Below, piece by piece: positions 41,470-53,722 of a stretch of 64,000 nt of DNA. Made by a program: the position numbers and the translations under genes. Numbering within the stretch: position 1 is the first letter of the stretch; each line of letters opens with the position of its first letter. The notes beneath the pieces are model-generated. The model was not told the origin of the DNA and did no database searches. It worked only from the letters and a program-made list of their open reading frames with translations. Source of the DNA: Smallanthus sonchifolius (taxonomy: Eukaryota > Streptophyta > Magnoliopsida > Asterales > Asteraceae); contig CM042032.1 of assembly GCA_023525975.1 (NCBI GenBank), positions 23,008,001 to 23,072,000 of the forward strand, in the 5' to 3' direction.

Positions 41470-43913
41470 AACACCTCGAAAATCTCTTGAGGAAGCCTGT
41501 TCCTCCAAGATTTGTTGTCACTTGTTTCAGGGATAGGGCTGGTTTGGGAAGCTTGATGCGGAGTTGTCACCACACGTTCCACAACATCTGGCTCAGTTAT
41601 AAGAGGGGCGTTAAAGTTTTCCCCATCTTCCAGTTCATAAATTCCCTCACCATTTCCCTTTGGAAATTCAATCACACCATCCTCACCATCCTCATCATTT
41701 GTCTCCTGAATCAATCTCGCCTTCATCTATTTCTTCCAAGGCTCCAGTCATGGCTTCATTTGTCAAGTCTGGCTCGATAGATAGTTCTTCAAATACTTTA
41801 GCCACAAACTTGACTTTTTCACTTCCTTCTTCTCTACATGCTCCTACTCCAGTATACTCCCCCTGAGCCGAAGGTACTACCGATAATGAGGCAGCTGAAA
41901 CAGCTTGCTCCTAACCACCAGCACCACCCAAAGCACCGGCTTCGGGATCCTTGTCTTGGTCATCATCACCAGTAAAGTCGACTTGGTGACATGCTTCTTC
42001 TGGTTGCTAGCTCTGCCCCTGAGCAGCTAGCTATTTAGTTAATTCCTCCATAAGAGCAACCATCGTTAGATGTTCATTTCTTTGCACAAGGAGTTGAGCT
42101 TTTATTGTTTGTTTATGAGCGAGTACGGAGTCATTGATTTTGAATTGGAGTTCACTAAGTTCCATTAACGACTTTAGCTGTTCCTGTGTGCTTACCGCTT
42201 TTGTCGGAGAGATGTGGTTTCATCAACTAAAGAATTTATTCTTGCTTGTTGAGCCTCAGCTTCAATTTTGGAATTGGCAACTTCTTTAAGCAATGAAGAA
42301 ACATGTGCTTCCAAATAAGAAATTTGTGCTTCAGGAGGATCAGTCTCTCTAGCAGTTGATGCTTCACCGGTTTCATGTATAGTGTGAGCAAAGATTTCAG
42401 AGAAATCGAATTCATGAGCTATGTCCCCAAAGGATATCGGATGAGTCATTGGGGGTAAGGTGCCAGCAGTAACCTGCTAAGGATGGGGTTTGGATGATTG
42501 TTGGTGCTACGGTGGTTGCAACAATAATGGACTCAGACATTATTGGTTGAGTGTCTGGTGTGACTGGAATTGTAATAGCAGGAACAGTGACTATTTGTGG
42601 AGTCACCACTTGTATGATAGACACAACCACATGTGTGATTGTTTGACGTTTTCGCCTGATGTACAATTGAGATGGTTCACTAGAGCTCCTTTGTGCTTGA
42701 AGGCAGGCATTTTTCTGTTCCATGACAACATTCCATGGACGATCAGATCTAAACTTCCTTCTCTGTTCCTCCTGTTATGCCTTTTCAGCTTCACTATCTG
42801 AGCTCTCATTATCGAGTACAAAGTTACTATCTGAACTATCCTCTCTTTTACGTTTCGAGGATGATTCAGGAAGGGACACATGAACATTCCTTCTAGGGTG
42901 TGCTTAATCTGGTGCATCATCGGAGTCTGACGAATCAGATTCAGTTCTTTTTGAGTCCGTGTCCTCCGCACCATTACCGTTATTGTCTTCATCACCATTA
43001 CCTTCATCATCAGAATCACTATCATCATCATCTTGTTATTCAACATCTTCTCCATCTTCGTGTTGCTCTTCATCTGAGTGTTCACTTGCTTCAGGTTCGG
43101 AATTAACACTATATCATCGGTAATGTGCTGGTACAATGTAGACTTCATGTATTAGGTGGCCAAACAGAAGTGTATGTATTAGAATTGGTTCTTCTATTCC
43201 ACGTTTCATGAATTGAACAAACACACTTTTGTCCACTCGCTTAACCTACAGTCTCTGTCCAATTTGGGGAAGGTTGGGTAGAAAATAGTTGATTAGGAGT
43301 TGGACAAACATAGGATATAATAGAAAACGAAATTTCTCCGCTGCATCGATCTGTTCTAGCATGGATTTGTAGATGTATCGTGAAAAATTATATCATCAGT
43401 TTAAGGATAGACCAACCATAGCAGATGCAAGATTGTGTTCCATTGCGTCTTTACCAGCTTTACGTGCGGAGATGCACATAATCATTATGTGGGTAAAGTT
43501 ACGCCATTGATCCAACAACCAACCCTTTTTGAAAGATGGGTAATCAGTTCTGCCAACGTATCCCATGTGTTGCCTCCAATAACCGTCAATAACATAGTTA
43601 GGGTAAGTGGTGGGATCCGTGCCTTGGTCATTAAATAGTAGAACCTATCGAATTGTGCCCCTGAGATAGATATATGTTGATTAGCAACAGTAGCCCTTAT
43701 GATGTTTGGAGTAACTCAGCAATCAAGTTTTGTCGTATCCCAGAATTGTTCAATGTATGGTCTGGAGACTATAGGGTTTGCTGAGCTGGCATAAGTTATC
43801 TTTGAGCAATTCAGAAACATCACGATCTCCTGATAGTTGACATCTGCTCCTCTCCATTCAGGATCAGTGAGTGCCAACATATTGAACACGTCTGTATAGG
43901 CACGTCGAGCCAT
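41470..43913 (-). pseudogene. CP2 env-like ORF, copy B (C-terminally truncated by the duplication)
   Basis: Starts with ATG at 43913 (MARRAYTDVFNML). The best-preserved N-terminal block of the family follows: DVNYQEIVMFLNCSKITYA, SANPIVSRPYIEQFWDT, then a stop. The Pro/Thr-rich and acidic regions follow as in copy A. The last visible block, DNKSWRNRLPQE, runs into IFEVF at the duplication junction near 41484, so the C-terminal 230 or so residues found in copy A are absent. Confidence 0.7.
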
Positions 43914-43993
43914 ACCTGCAAAGAACACAATAAAACAATCGTTAGAACAATTAAAAGCAAGGAAGAAAACTTACATCAGTGGGAATATCATGA

Positions 43994-43998
43994 ACATA
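43994..43998 (+). other. GY4 target-site duplication, left
   Basis: ACATA, repeated at 52776-52780. Copy A shows the unoccupied site at about 40522-40534 (GAACATACAAGTT). Confidence 0.92.
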
Positions 43999-45911
43999 TG
44001 TAACATCCTAAAAATAGTAAATAAGTAAATAATAATATGATAGAGATTTAAACGTCATAAAACGAAATAAGAACGGCTGGGCTTGGGCTCGGCTCCAACG
44101 GGCCGATGGAAGCCCAGGTATATAAGGGGCAAGGAAGCCCACTTTCTCCACTTCACCTTCATTTCACCATCCTAAAGAGAGAAAGGAGAGCAAGGTCTAG
44201 AGAGAGAAAGTCGACGGATCGACACGAGATTGAAGGAGCACGTTACAACTGAGCTCGTGAGCAAAACCTCCGAATCAGAGTTCCAATCCAGGTAACGATT
44301 CAACCATAATCTGAGTTTTTGTTCGTTTTTGGGTTTCTCGGGTTTTAGCTAAATAGGAGACGTTTTTAGGGATGAAACCTGATAATAAGCCTAGAACTAG
44401 TATCTAGAATGAAAACCGCACGTTTTCATCAAAGAAAATTGTAAGATTGGCATGATCGGGTTAGCATGCAAGAATTTCGGATTTTTGGTCCAGGAACCAG
44501 GTATTGCGTACTTACCAAGTGCGCAAGAAAGACTTCCGTACTTACCAAGTATGCAGGAGGAAGATCCTGCGTACTTACCAAGTGCGCAAGAAGTATTCTC
44601 TGCGCACTTGTCAAGTGCGCATGAGTATGGTCCTGCGCACATAGCAAGTGCGCAGGCAGCAGACAGCAGTCAGCAGGCTGGTTAAGTAAAGTCAGTAAGT
44701 TTAGAATGATTTAACCATTAGAGTCGGGGTTGGGTCTAATGTGTATTTAACTACCTAATCCAGATCGGAAGTGACGTTGTTAGACCTTTGTTTAGGACAA
44801 CCTAGAGAAGCTTATCAGGTGAGTTCTATGTGCCCCTTCTATGTTATGTGCAAACCTTATTAAATGTTTTGGGGCTGAAATGTATACACTAAATGAATAA
44901 ATGATATGAATGCTAATGTGATCATACGTGATGTACTAATATATATGTAATATATATATGAGAATGAATTATAAACAAAGAATGAAACGTATGTTTACAA
45001 AGAATGAAGGAAAGAATGGCATAACGTAAATAAATGAAATCTTGCTTTATAATTATTTATATTGCATGTTATGAATGTATGTATACGTTATGGACGGAAA
45101 CGAAGCTAACGGCTAGTTCTGTAGACGGATGACCACGTGACTATTTTGCAACCGGGAAAGAAACGTTCCTTCGCAAGCTAGGACGTATAAAAAGCATAAA
45201 AGGGCGGTCGAAGTAAATGCTAATATAGTATAACGGTTGCATAAACAATAGTTCGCGTGGGAAATGGATGCCTTATGGCAGACGGGCGAATATTACGGAC
45301 TACGACGGTAGGACGGGTAAGACGGACGACCGAAGGTTGGCCGGACCAAAGTTAAGGCGGACGGTTTCTAGGACCGGACGAGTAAAAGGGCTACGACGGT
45401 AGCTCAAGGGCGTATGTCTTTTTGATATACGTACCGTAAGATGGGTTGATCACCCTTATGTGTATGACCAATGAATGTTAAGGAAAGAAAAGGTGAATAC
45501 ATATCTATGTAACCACATAAGAATGAAGAAAGAAAAGTAAAAACTTTGAATACGTATTTGTAGAAATGTATGTATATAATTATGTATACTTATAAAGAAA
45601 AGAATGATCATACTTAATAGTTTTAAACTAGAACTCACCAGCGTTAACTGACTTTTAGTATACATTTCAGGTACAGAAAGGAAGGGTCGTGCGAAGGCGT
45701 GAAGGTTACCCGGCACAAGACTGACATCCCATATTTATATATGTTAAGACAAATGTTATGTACTTAATTTTAAAAGACTTCCGCTGTTATGTCATGTTAT
45801 GTTACGTTATGTAATGAATGAATTCGAATGTTTTAAATTTAAGCTCAGTGATTATGACTATGTTTATGAGTAAATCCAACAAGTGAGGCCTCCCGGGTTT
45901 GGGGCCTTACA
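43999..45911 (+). mobile_element. GY4 5' LTR (1913 bp)
   Basis: TGTAACATCCTA...GGTTTGGGGCCTTACA. TATA box TATATAAG at 44119-44126. A palindrome array lies about 380 bases downstream of the TATA box, so it should be transcribed (44504-44656). The rest is AT-rich, noncoding sequence. Confidence 0.93.
44504..44656. repeat. GCGTACTTACCAAGTGCGC palindrome array in the GY4 LTR
   Basis: Five units at about 32-bp period: TTGCGTACTTACCAAGTGCGCAA, CCGTACTTACCAAGTATGC, CTGCGTACTTACCAAGTGCGC, TGCGCACTTGTCAAGTGCGCA and GCGCACATAGCAAGTGCGC. Stems occur as T-A, T.G wobble or C-G at the fourth position (GCGTACTT/AAGTACGC, GCGTACTT/AAGTGCGC, GCGCACTT/AAGTGCGC). The 3' LTR copy is 51364-51519. Confidence 0.9.
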
Positions 45912-45913
45912 AG

Positions 45914-45926
45914 TTGGTATCAGAGC
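45914..45926 (+). promoter_or_regulatory. GY4 primer-binding site
   Basis: TTGGTATCAGAGC, complementary to the initiator-Met tRNA 3' end, two bases after the LTR end. Confidence 0.88.
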
Positions 45927-46266
45927 AATAGTTTGAGAGATTCAGACATTCCTAAATGTCTGGACTCAAACTGATTATGAGACCAACGCACGGATGTCAG
46001 TCCTGGGTGACCAACGCCAACTCCAGCACTATAAGTAAGTATTGAAGTTAATGCATTTGGATAAGAATAGATAGCTTAACTTAGAACAAATAGATGTCAA
46101 TGTCACAACCGACTTGAAGAGTTTTGAGCCCGAAAAGCAATGAAAATTAGTAATCACAAACCGGTCACTGTAATTAATAATTTACCTTGCTCGTACTGTT
46201 CCAAACTATGATCTGAAGAAATGACATTGATGTATTCCCTTTATAACTATCAGGAAACTAAGAACT

Positions 46267-47051
46267 ATGGCTGGTGGAGGAAGGACAGGACACCGAGGCG
46301 GTAGCACTGGCCGAGCAGGTATACATCCGTTGAACCAAAGATTTGAAGAAGAAGAGAGTGTGCACGCAGAACACACCGAAAGTGTGCACGAAACAGAAGT
46401 GACCCCAACTAGGGACGACAATCCAGGGCCTATACAGTTGGAACCCGAAGTCAGGGATGCTATAGCCCGTGAAGTTGTGCTCACTCTGAAGAACATATTG
46501 CCTGACCTACTATCTGAGGCACTAAAGAAAAGCAAAGAAGAGGATGAAGGGAACAACGAAGAGAAAATTTATGACAGTGACGGGGATGATGTAAGAGTGG
46601 CATCAAGCAATCATGGGTGTACTTACAAAGGTTTCAAGGATGGAGACCCACCCAAGTTTGATGGTAGCAAGGATTCAGTGGCAACACTCGAATGGATTGA
46701 GAGGATGAACGCTGTAATCAACATCAGCGAGTGTCGACCAGACCAGGCGGTTAAATATGTTGCTCATTCATTCACCAATGAAGCACTAGGTTGGTGGAGG
46801 AACATCCAGCGGACAAAGTCCCCAAACGCTCTTGCAAGAATGACATGGGAAGACCTAAAGAAGATAATAATTCAGAAGTTCTGTCCCTAGAATGAAATTG
46901 ATCGAGTGGAAAATGAATTCCTAAACTTTAAGGCTGGCAACAAGACACACCGCCAGTATACTTCTAGGTTCAATGAGCTAGCTCAACTGGTACCCCACCT
47001 GGTGGAGACAGAGGAGCGAATGATCAAGTATTATGTGAAGGGCGTGTCCAC
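46267..47051 (+). pseudogene. GY4 gag (capsid part)
   Basis: Starts MAGGGRTGHRGG, the first ATG of the long frame after the leader. An acidic N-terminal region is followed by the capsid with CTYKGFKDGDPPKFDGSKD, WWRNIQ and EDLKKIIIQKFCP. A TAG at 46888 interrupts the frame, and the continuation (NEIDRVENEFLNF, LAQLVPHLV) is still readable to KGVST followed by a TGA near 47055. A one-base deletion around 47050 shifts the frame into the downstream ORF, which holds the knuckles. Confidence 0.85.
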
Positions 47052-50000
47052 GTGAAAGCCAACCTACCCTCGACCTTCGAGTCGGTAGTGAATCTGAGCG
47101 GAATCGTCTACGAGGATTATGCCAATGAGGACTCACCAACAGAGACCCAAAAGAGAAAGTGGGAGAACCCGTCTAGAGGCACCGGAAGAGGGAATGTAAC
47201 AACTGAAACTAAGAAGCCAAGGTCGGATGAATATGAAACATGCAAGAAATGTGGAAGGCAACATCTTGGCGAATGTAAAATCGGCACCGCCACATGCTAT
47301 AAGTGCGGGAAGCCGGGGCACTTCTCTCGAGAATGTGTAAGAAACGTCAAGTACCAAGTATGTGGATTGTTTGGACATCTGACAAAGAACTGCCGGAAGG
47401 CCGGCCAATCTGGTTCGGGAAAAGAGAGGGAAAGGGAACAGCCGCAGGCTAGGACTCGAGCCTACGCCCTGACTGAAGAGGAAGCAAGGGGAAACACTGA
47501 TGTAGTGTCAGGTACATTCCTAGTTAATAACGAACATGCTGCTATTTTATTTGACTCTGGTGCTAGTAAAAGTTTTATATCCAATGCATTTAGTCGTAAA
47601 CTAGGATGCACTATCAACACCATAGTAAAGGCTTTTATCGTACAAACTGCCGTTGGTAAAAATTTGGCATTATTTCAAGTAACAGAGGATTGCATCATAG
47701 AAATAGAGGGTCATAAGTTCCCTTCTAGATTATTCCTTCTTACCTTAGGAGGATTCGATATAGTATTGGGTATGCATTGGCTAGCTGCCAACGAAGCTCA
47801 AATCATATGTAAACGTAAGAGGATACACCTCAAAGCTCCTAGCGGCAGTCCAATTATGGTTTATGGGGATTGGAATTGCATGATGCCGAACATCATCTCG
47901 ATGATCAAGGCCGAAAGTTACATGACGCGCGGTTGCGAAGCTTATTTGGCATATGTTATTGATGATAGAATGAAAATGAATGAAGTCAAAAAAGTACCCG
48001 TGGTGTGCAACTTTCCGGAAGTATTCCCTGAGGATCTACCTTGGTTACCACCCGATCGGGAAATAGAATTTCAGATTGACTTATTGCCAGGAGCTGAGCC
48101 AGTTGCCAAAGCCCCCTACCGATTGGCGCCGTCAGAAATGAAAGAATTGATGTCTCAACTAGAGGAACTAACAGAAAAAGGATTTATTAGGCTGAGCATC
48201 TCACCGTGGGGCGCTCCGGTACTATTTGTAAAGAAGAAGGACGGTAGCATGCACATGTGCATCGACTACCGCGAGTTGAACAAGAGGACAGTAAAGAACA
48301 AATACCCACTGCATAGAATAGACGACCTTTTTGATCAACTGCAAGGTGCGAGTTGGTTCTCAAAGATCGATCTTACGTCGGGTTACCATCAGTTGAAAGT
48401 AAGAGAAGAAGACGTACCAAAGACCGCGTTTCGCACGCGTTATGGGCATTATGAGTTTCTCGTGATGTCCTTCGGATTGACCAATGCACCAGCAGTGTTC
48501 ATGGATTTGATGAATAGAGTATGTCGACCAATGTTGGATCGATCAGTGATAGTTTTTATAGACGACATACAGGTATATTCGAAAAGCGAGGGTGATCACC
48601 ACTGCCACCTAAGAGAGGTTCTAGAGGTGCTAAAGCAGGAAAAGTTGTACGCAAAATTCTCTAAATGCGCGTTCTGGCTTAGGGAAGTCCAATTCCTAGG
48701 TCATGTAATAAACCCAAACGGCATTATGGTGGATCCTGCAAAGATCGAGACAGTAAAGGAATGGAACATCCCAAAGACACCAACAGAGATACGAAGCTTT
48801 CTGGGATTGGCAGGCTACTATCGAAGGTTCATTCAAGATTTTTCAAGAATAGCCTTGCCACTAACTAAGTTGACACGGAAGGAAGTGAAATATGAATGGG
48901 GTCCAACCCAAAACAACGCGTTTGAGGAACTTAAGGCACGATTAACCCAAGCTCCAGTCTTGGCACTACCTGAGGGAAATGAAGACTTAGTAGTCTACTC
49001 TGACACTTCGGGTCAGGGTTTAGGTTGCGTACTTATGCAACGAGGAAAGGTAATTGCCTACGCCTCATGACAACTAAAGATTCACGAGGTTAACTACCCA
49101 ACACACGATCTAGAGTTAGCGGCAGTAGTTTTCGCATTGAAAATATGGAGGCACTATCTGTATGGAGTTAAATGCACCATTTACTCCGATCACAAAAGCC
49201 TGAAGTACTTTTTCGGGCAAAAGGAATTAAACATGAGGCAAAGGAGGTGGTTAGAGCTACTGAAGGACTATGACTATGAGATATTGTACCATCCAGGCAA
49301 AGCAAACGTGGTGGCTGACGCTTTAAGCAGAAAGGAAGAATCGGAACCTATACAGATCAAAGCGTGTCAGCTGATTATAACACCAGATTTGATGAGTGAA
49401 ATATCAAAGGCACAAGACGAAGCGCTATTAGAAGGAAATATAAAATGGGAAAGAATAGTAGGACAACAAGGGAATTTGGATGCAAATGCATACGGTGTAC
49501 GAACTAGGTTTGGCCGAATGTGGATACCTATGATTGGCGAGCTTAGAACCAAAATACTCGATGAGGCTCATAAGTCTCGCTATTCTATCCACCCCGAGAC
49601 AAACAAAATGTATCAAGACTTGAAGAAGGAGTACTGGTGGCCTGGCATGAAGAATGATGTGATAGAGTACGTGAGCAAGTGCCTAACGTGTTCTCTAGTT
49701 AAGGCCGAGCACCAGAAACCATGCGGTAAAATGCAACCTTTACCAATACCGGAATGGAAGTGGGAGGAGATCACGATGGACTTCATTACCAAGCTACCGC
49801 GAACAGCTAAAGGCAATGATACCATTTGGGTGATCGTCGACCGCTTGATGAAAAGTGCTCACTTCTTGCCAATACATGAGGCTTTTTTGTCAGAAAGACT
49901 AGCAGAAGTATTTATCAAGGAAATTGTAAGCAGACATGGAATGCCGCTGTCGATTGTGACCGACAGGGATACTAGATTTACATCAAGGTTTTGGAAGAAA

Positions 50001-50846
50001 TTCAATGAAGCGATGGGCACTAGATTGAACATCAGCACTGCTTACCACCCTCAAACCGATGGTCAATCTGAAAGGACCATTCAGACCTTGGAGGACATGC
50101 TTCGGGCTTGTATCATTGAATTTGGAGGGAGCTGGGACAGCCATCTACCAATTGCAGAATTTTCATATAACAACAGCTATCACACAACTATTGGCATGCC
50201 GCCATTTTAAATGTTATATGGGAGGAAATGTAGGACCCCGGTTTGTTGGGGGGAAATTGGACAGAAGGATTTTGCAAGTCTCGAAGTGGTCAAAGCTACT
50301 TCCGAGAAATTTGATCAAATCAAGGCTCGAATGAAAGCCGCAAAAGACAGACAGAAATCATACGCGGATAAGAGAAGAAGGGATTTAGAGTTTCAAGTAG
50401 GGGACATGGTATTGTTAAAGGTATCAACATGGAAAGGAATCATCCGATTCAGAAAGCGTGGCAAACTAAGTCCAAGGTTTGTCGGACCTTTCAAGATTCT
50501 AGCGAAAGTGGGCCAAGTTGCTTATAGACTCAACCTACCCGTTGAACTTAGTGGAATACACCCTACGTTCCACGTGTCACACTTACGCAAGTGCCTAGCT
50601 AACGACACAGCTCACATACCTTACGACGAGATCGAAGTGGATAACAGTCTAAATTATATAGAGGAACCGATAGCCATTATTGACCGAGGTGAGAAACGAC
50701 TACGCAATAACTCGATTCAGTTAGTTAAAGTACAATGGAAGCACAGAAAAGGGTCAGAAGCTACGTGGGAAAAAGAAGACGAGATGAGGGGACTATACCC
50801 TCAATTGTTTAACGTATACACAGTTTCGAGGACGAAACCTCTTTAA
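47052..50846 (+). pseudogene. GY4 gag end and pol: knuckles, protease, RT, RNase H, integrase, chromodomain
   Basis: One frame with TGA at 49068 and TAA at 50208. The CCHC knuckle CYKCGKPGHFSREC is at 47295-47336; the next knuckle has lost its first Cys (YQVCGLFGHLTKNC). Protease ILFDSGASKSFIS is intact (Asp at 47553). RT has FGLTNAPAVFMDLM and an intact FIDD. RNase H runs from VVYSDTSGQGLG to ADALSRK. Integrase has the H-H-C-C finger (HKSRYSIHP..CLTCSLVKAEH) and intact DDE blocks (TMDFITKLP, TDRDTRFTSRFW, DGQSERT). A chromodomain-like end follows (VKVQWKHRKGSEATW). Five lesions over the whole gag-pol make it non-functional, but every catalytic residue I can locate is present. Confidence 0.9.
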
Positions 50847-50857
50847 GGAGAGTAGAC
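50845..50857 (+). promoter_or_regulatory. GY4 polypurine tract
   Basis: AAGGAGAGTAGAC directly before the 3' LTR start at 50859, just after the conserved GAGGACGAAACC block that also ends GY1 pol. Confidence 0.7.
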
Positions 50858-50858
50858 T

Positions 50859-52775
50859 TGTAACATCCTAAAAATAGTAAATAAGTAAATAGTAATACGA
50901 TAGAGATTTAAACGTCATAAAACGAAATAAGAACGGATGGGCTTGGGCTCGGCTCCAACGGGCCGATGAAAGCCCAGGTATATAAGGGGCAAGGCAGCCC
51001 ACTTTCTCCACTTCACCTTCATTTCACCATCCTAGAGAGAGAAAGGAGAACTCAGGTCTAGAGAGAGAAAGTAGACGGATCGACATGAGATTGAAGGAGC
51101 ACGTTACAGCTGAGCTCGTGAGCAAAACCTCCGAATCAGAGTTCCAATCCAGGTAACGATTCAACCATAATCTGAGTTTTTGTTTGTTTTTGGGTTTCTC
51201 GGGTTTTAGCTAAATAGGAGACGTTTTTATGGATGAATCCGGATAATAAGCCTAGAAATAGTATCTAGAATGAAAACCGCACGTTTTCATCAAAGAAAAT
51301 TGCAAGATTGGCATGATTGGGTTAACATGAAAGAATTTCGGATTTTTGGTCCTGGAACCAGGTATTGCGTACTTACCAAGTGCGCTAGAAGGACTTACTG
51401 CGTACTTACCAAGTACGCAGGCGGAAGATCCTGCGTACTTACCAAGTGCGCAAGAAGTATTCTCTGTGCACTTGTCAAGTGCGCATGAGTATGGTCCTGC
51501 GTACTTAGCAAGTGCGCAGGCAGCAGACAGCAGTCAGCAGGCTGGTTAAGTAAAGTCAGTAACTTTAAAATGATTTAACCATTAGAGTCGGGGTTGGGTC
51601 TAATGTGTATTTAACTACCTAATCTAGATCGGAAGTGACGTTGTTGGACCTTTGTTTAGGACAACCTAGAGAAGCTTATCAGGTGAGTTCTATGTGCCCC
51701 CTTCTATGTTATGTGCAAACCTTATTAAATGTTTTGGGGCTGAAATGTATACACTAAATGAATAAATGATATGAATGCTAATGTGATCATACGTGATGTA
51801 CTAATATATATCTTATATATATATGTGAATGAATTATAAAAAAGAATGAAATGTATGTTTACAAAGAATGAAGGAAAGAATGGCTTAACGTAAATAAATG
51901 AAATCTTGCTTTATAATTATTTATATTGCATGTTATGAATGTATGTATACGTTATGGACGGAAACAAAGCTAACGGCTACTTTTGTAGACGGACGACCAC
52001 GTGACTATTTTGCAACCGGGAAAGAAACGTTCCTTCGCAAGCTAGGACGTATAAAAAGCATAAACGCGCGGTCGAAGTAAATGCTAATATAGTATAACGG
52101 TTGCATAAAAAATAGTTCGCGTGGGAAACGGATGCCTTATGGCAGACGGGTGAATATTACGGACTACGACGGTAGGACGGGTAAGACGGACGGCCGAAGG
52201 TTGGCCGGACCAAAGTTAAGGTGGACGGTTTCTAGGACCGGACGAGTAAAAGGGCTACGACGGTAGCTCAAGGGCGTATGTCTTTGTGATATACGTACCG
52301 TAAGATGGGTTGATCACCCTTATGTGTATGACCAATGAATGTTAAGGAAAGAAAAGGTGAATACATATCTACGTAACCACATAAGAATGAAGAAAGAAAA
52401 GTAAAAGCTATGAATACGTATTTATAGAAATGTATGTATATAATTATGTATACTTATAAAGAAAAGAATGATCATACTTAATAGTTTTAAACTAGAACTC
52501 ACCGGCGTTAGCTGACTTTTAGTATACATTTCAGGTACAGAAAGGAAGGGTCGTGCGAAGGCGTGAAGGTTACCGGGCACAAGACTGACATCCCATATTT
52601 ATATATGTTAAGACAACTGTTATGTACTTAATTTTAAAAGGCTTCCGCTATTATGTCATGTCATGTTACGTTATGTAATGAATAAATTCGAATGTTTTAA
52701 ATTTAAGCTCAGTGATTATGACTATGTTTATGAGTAAATCCAACAAGTGAGGCCTCCCGGGTTTGGGGCCTTACA
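50859..52775 (+). mobile_element. GY4 3' LTR (1917 bp)
   Basis: Same ends and TATA box (50979-50986) as the 5' LTR. Palindrome array at 51364-51519, with several stem differences from the 5' copy (for example the last unit GCGTACTTAGCAAGTGCGC versus GCGCACATAGCAAGTGCGC). Confidence 0.93.
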
Positions 52776-53722
52776 ACATACAAGTTAAGTTTGTCACAAC
52801 TTAAGAAAATACGCAGGCTTTTTGGCCTTGCGTACTTACTAAGTACGTATGAACAAATGTCTCAGAAATTGACCATGCCCAAATTTGTGGTCGTTTTTCT
52901 TAAGTGCAATTCCAACAATGTGGAGATTTTGGTCCATGAATCTGGTTCCCATGATGTCGAAAAGTTTGTAGGAACACAATGTGATCCTTATCGACACCCA
53001 TATCAAGCAATACGCTACTCATTTTGATCAAACAGGGGCCGACGCAAAGTCACGGTTCAACCACATAATCATAATCCAAATTAATCATTGTAAAGGACAA
53101 ATTTTGTATCCAAAGACTTAGGTTAATGATTAGAACCTAGTTTTGATACTCAATTTCGCATGCAAACATCTAAAAGTTGAGGAAATTTTTTCATCAAAAC
53201 CCTAGTCTTCAAGAACACTAAATTGCTCAATTTTGGATGATTTAACGGTTGAAATGGGTTATGATTCTCACCAAATGATCTTTGGATGATGTTAAAACTG
53301 AAAATGGGATTGAAAACGGTTTTGGAACACAATGATTTTTGAGTAAAATGAGTAGGTGTTGTAGTCTGAGTGTGCAAGAGTTTGAATGAAGAGTAAATGC
53401 TTTTTCCAGTTATATATACCGATTACCTTAGACCCTGCAAACTTAAACAAGTGCGTATGACCTTTAACATGAGTATTTAACAAGTACGCATGAGTTAAAG
53501 CATGCGTACTTATTAAGTACGCATGTTTTAAGTTCTGCTACTTGTTAAGTACGCATGAACAAAAACTAGCTTGAATTTTTTAACTCAAAAATTTATGAAG
53601 TAATTGGAGATGAACTTGATACTAATACTCAATTCTAAGTGCAACAAAGACGTTTATGAAAGTTATGATAAATAAAATCTTTTTGCCTTTTTCAAAGTTA
53701 AGTTAAAACACCTCGAAAATCT
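52776..53722 (-). repeat. CP2 env-region duplication copy B, promoter-proximal part
   Basis: Continuation of copy B beyond GY4. It carries palindromes at 52827-52848 and 53436-53560 and the second putative internal TATA box TATATATA (53411-53418), 17 bases from the nearest palindrome, matching copy A at 41178-41321. No coding sequence. Confidence 0.85.

Larger units (their letters stand above)
38019..41483 (-). repeat. Tandem duplication of the CP2 env region, copy A (3.46 kb)
   Basis: This unit is repeated as 41484-53722 (minus GY4). The copies differ by roughly 7% over the stretches I compared by eye. The junction shares only 2 bases (CT): AAAAT|CTCTTGAGG joins the end seen at 53713-53722 to the start seen at 38019. 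The duplication contains the internal palindromes, the putative internal TATA and most of the env-like ORF. Confidence 0.9.
43999..52775 (+). mobile_element. GY4: full-length Ty3/gypsy chromovirus (8.8 kb)
   Basis: LTRs 43999-45911 and 50859-52775, PBS, gag-pol, PPT, 5-bp target duplication. In the first 145 or so bases the LTRs differ at about 5 positions, roughly 3%. It is in opposite orientation to its host CP2, inside duplication copy B. It is the same family as GY1 by LTR ends and pol sequence. Insertion postdates the CP2 duplication, because copy A has an empty site. Confidence 0.95.
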
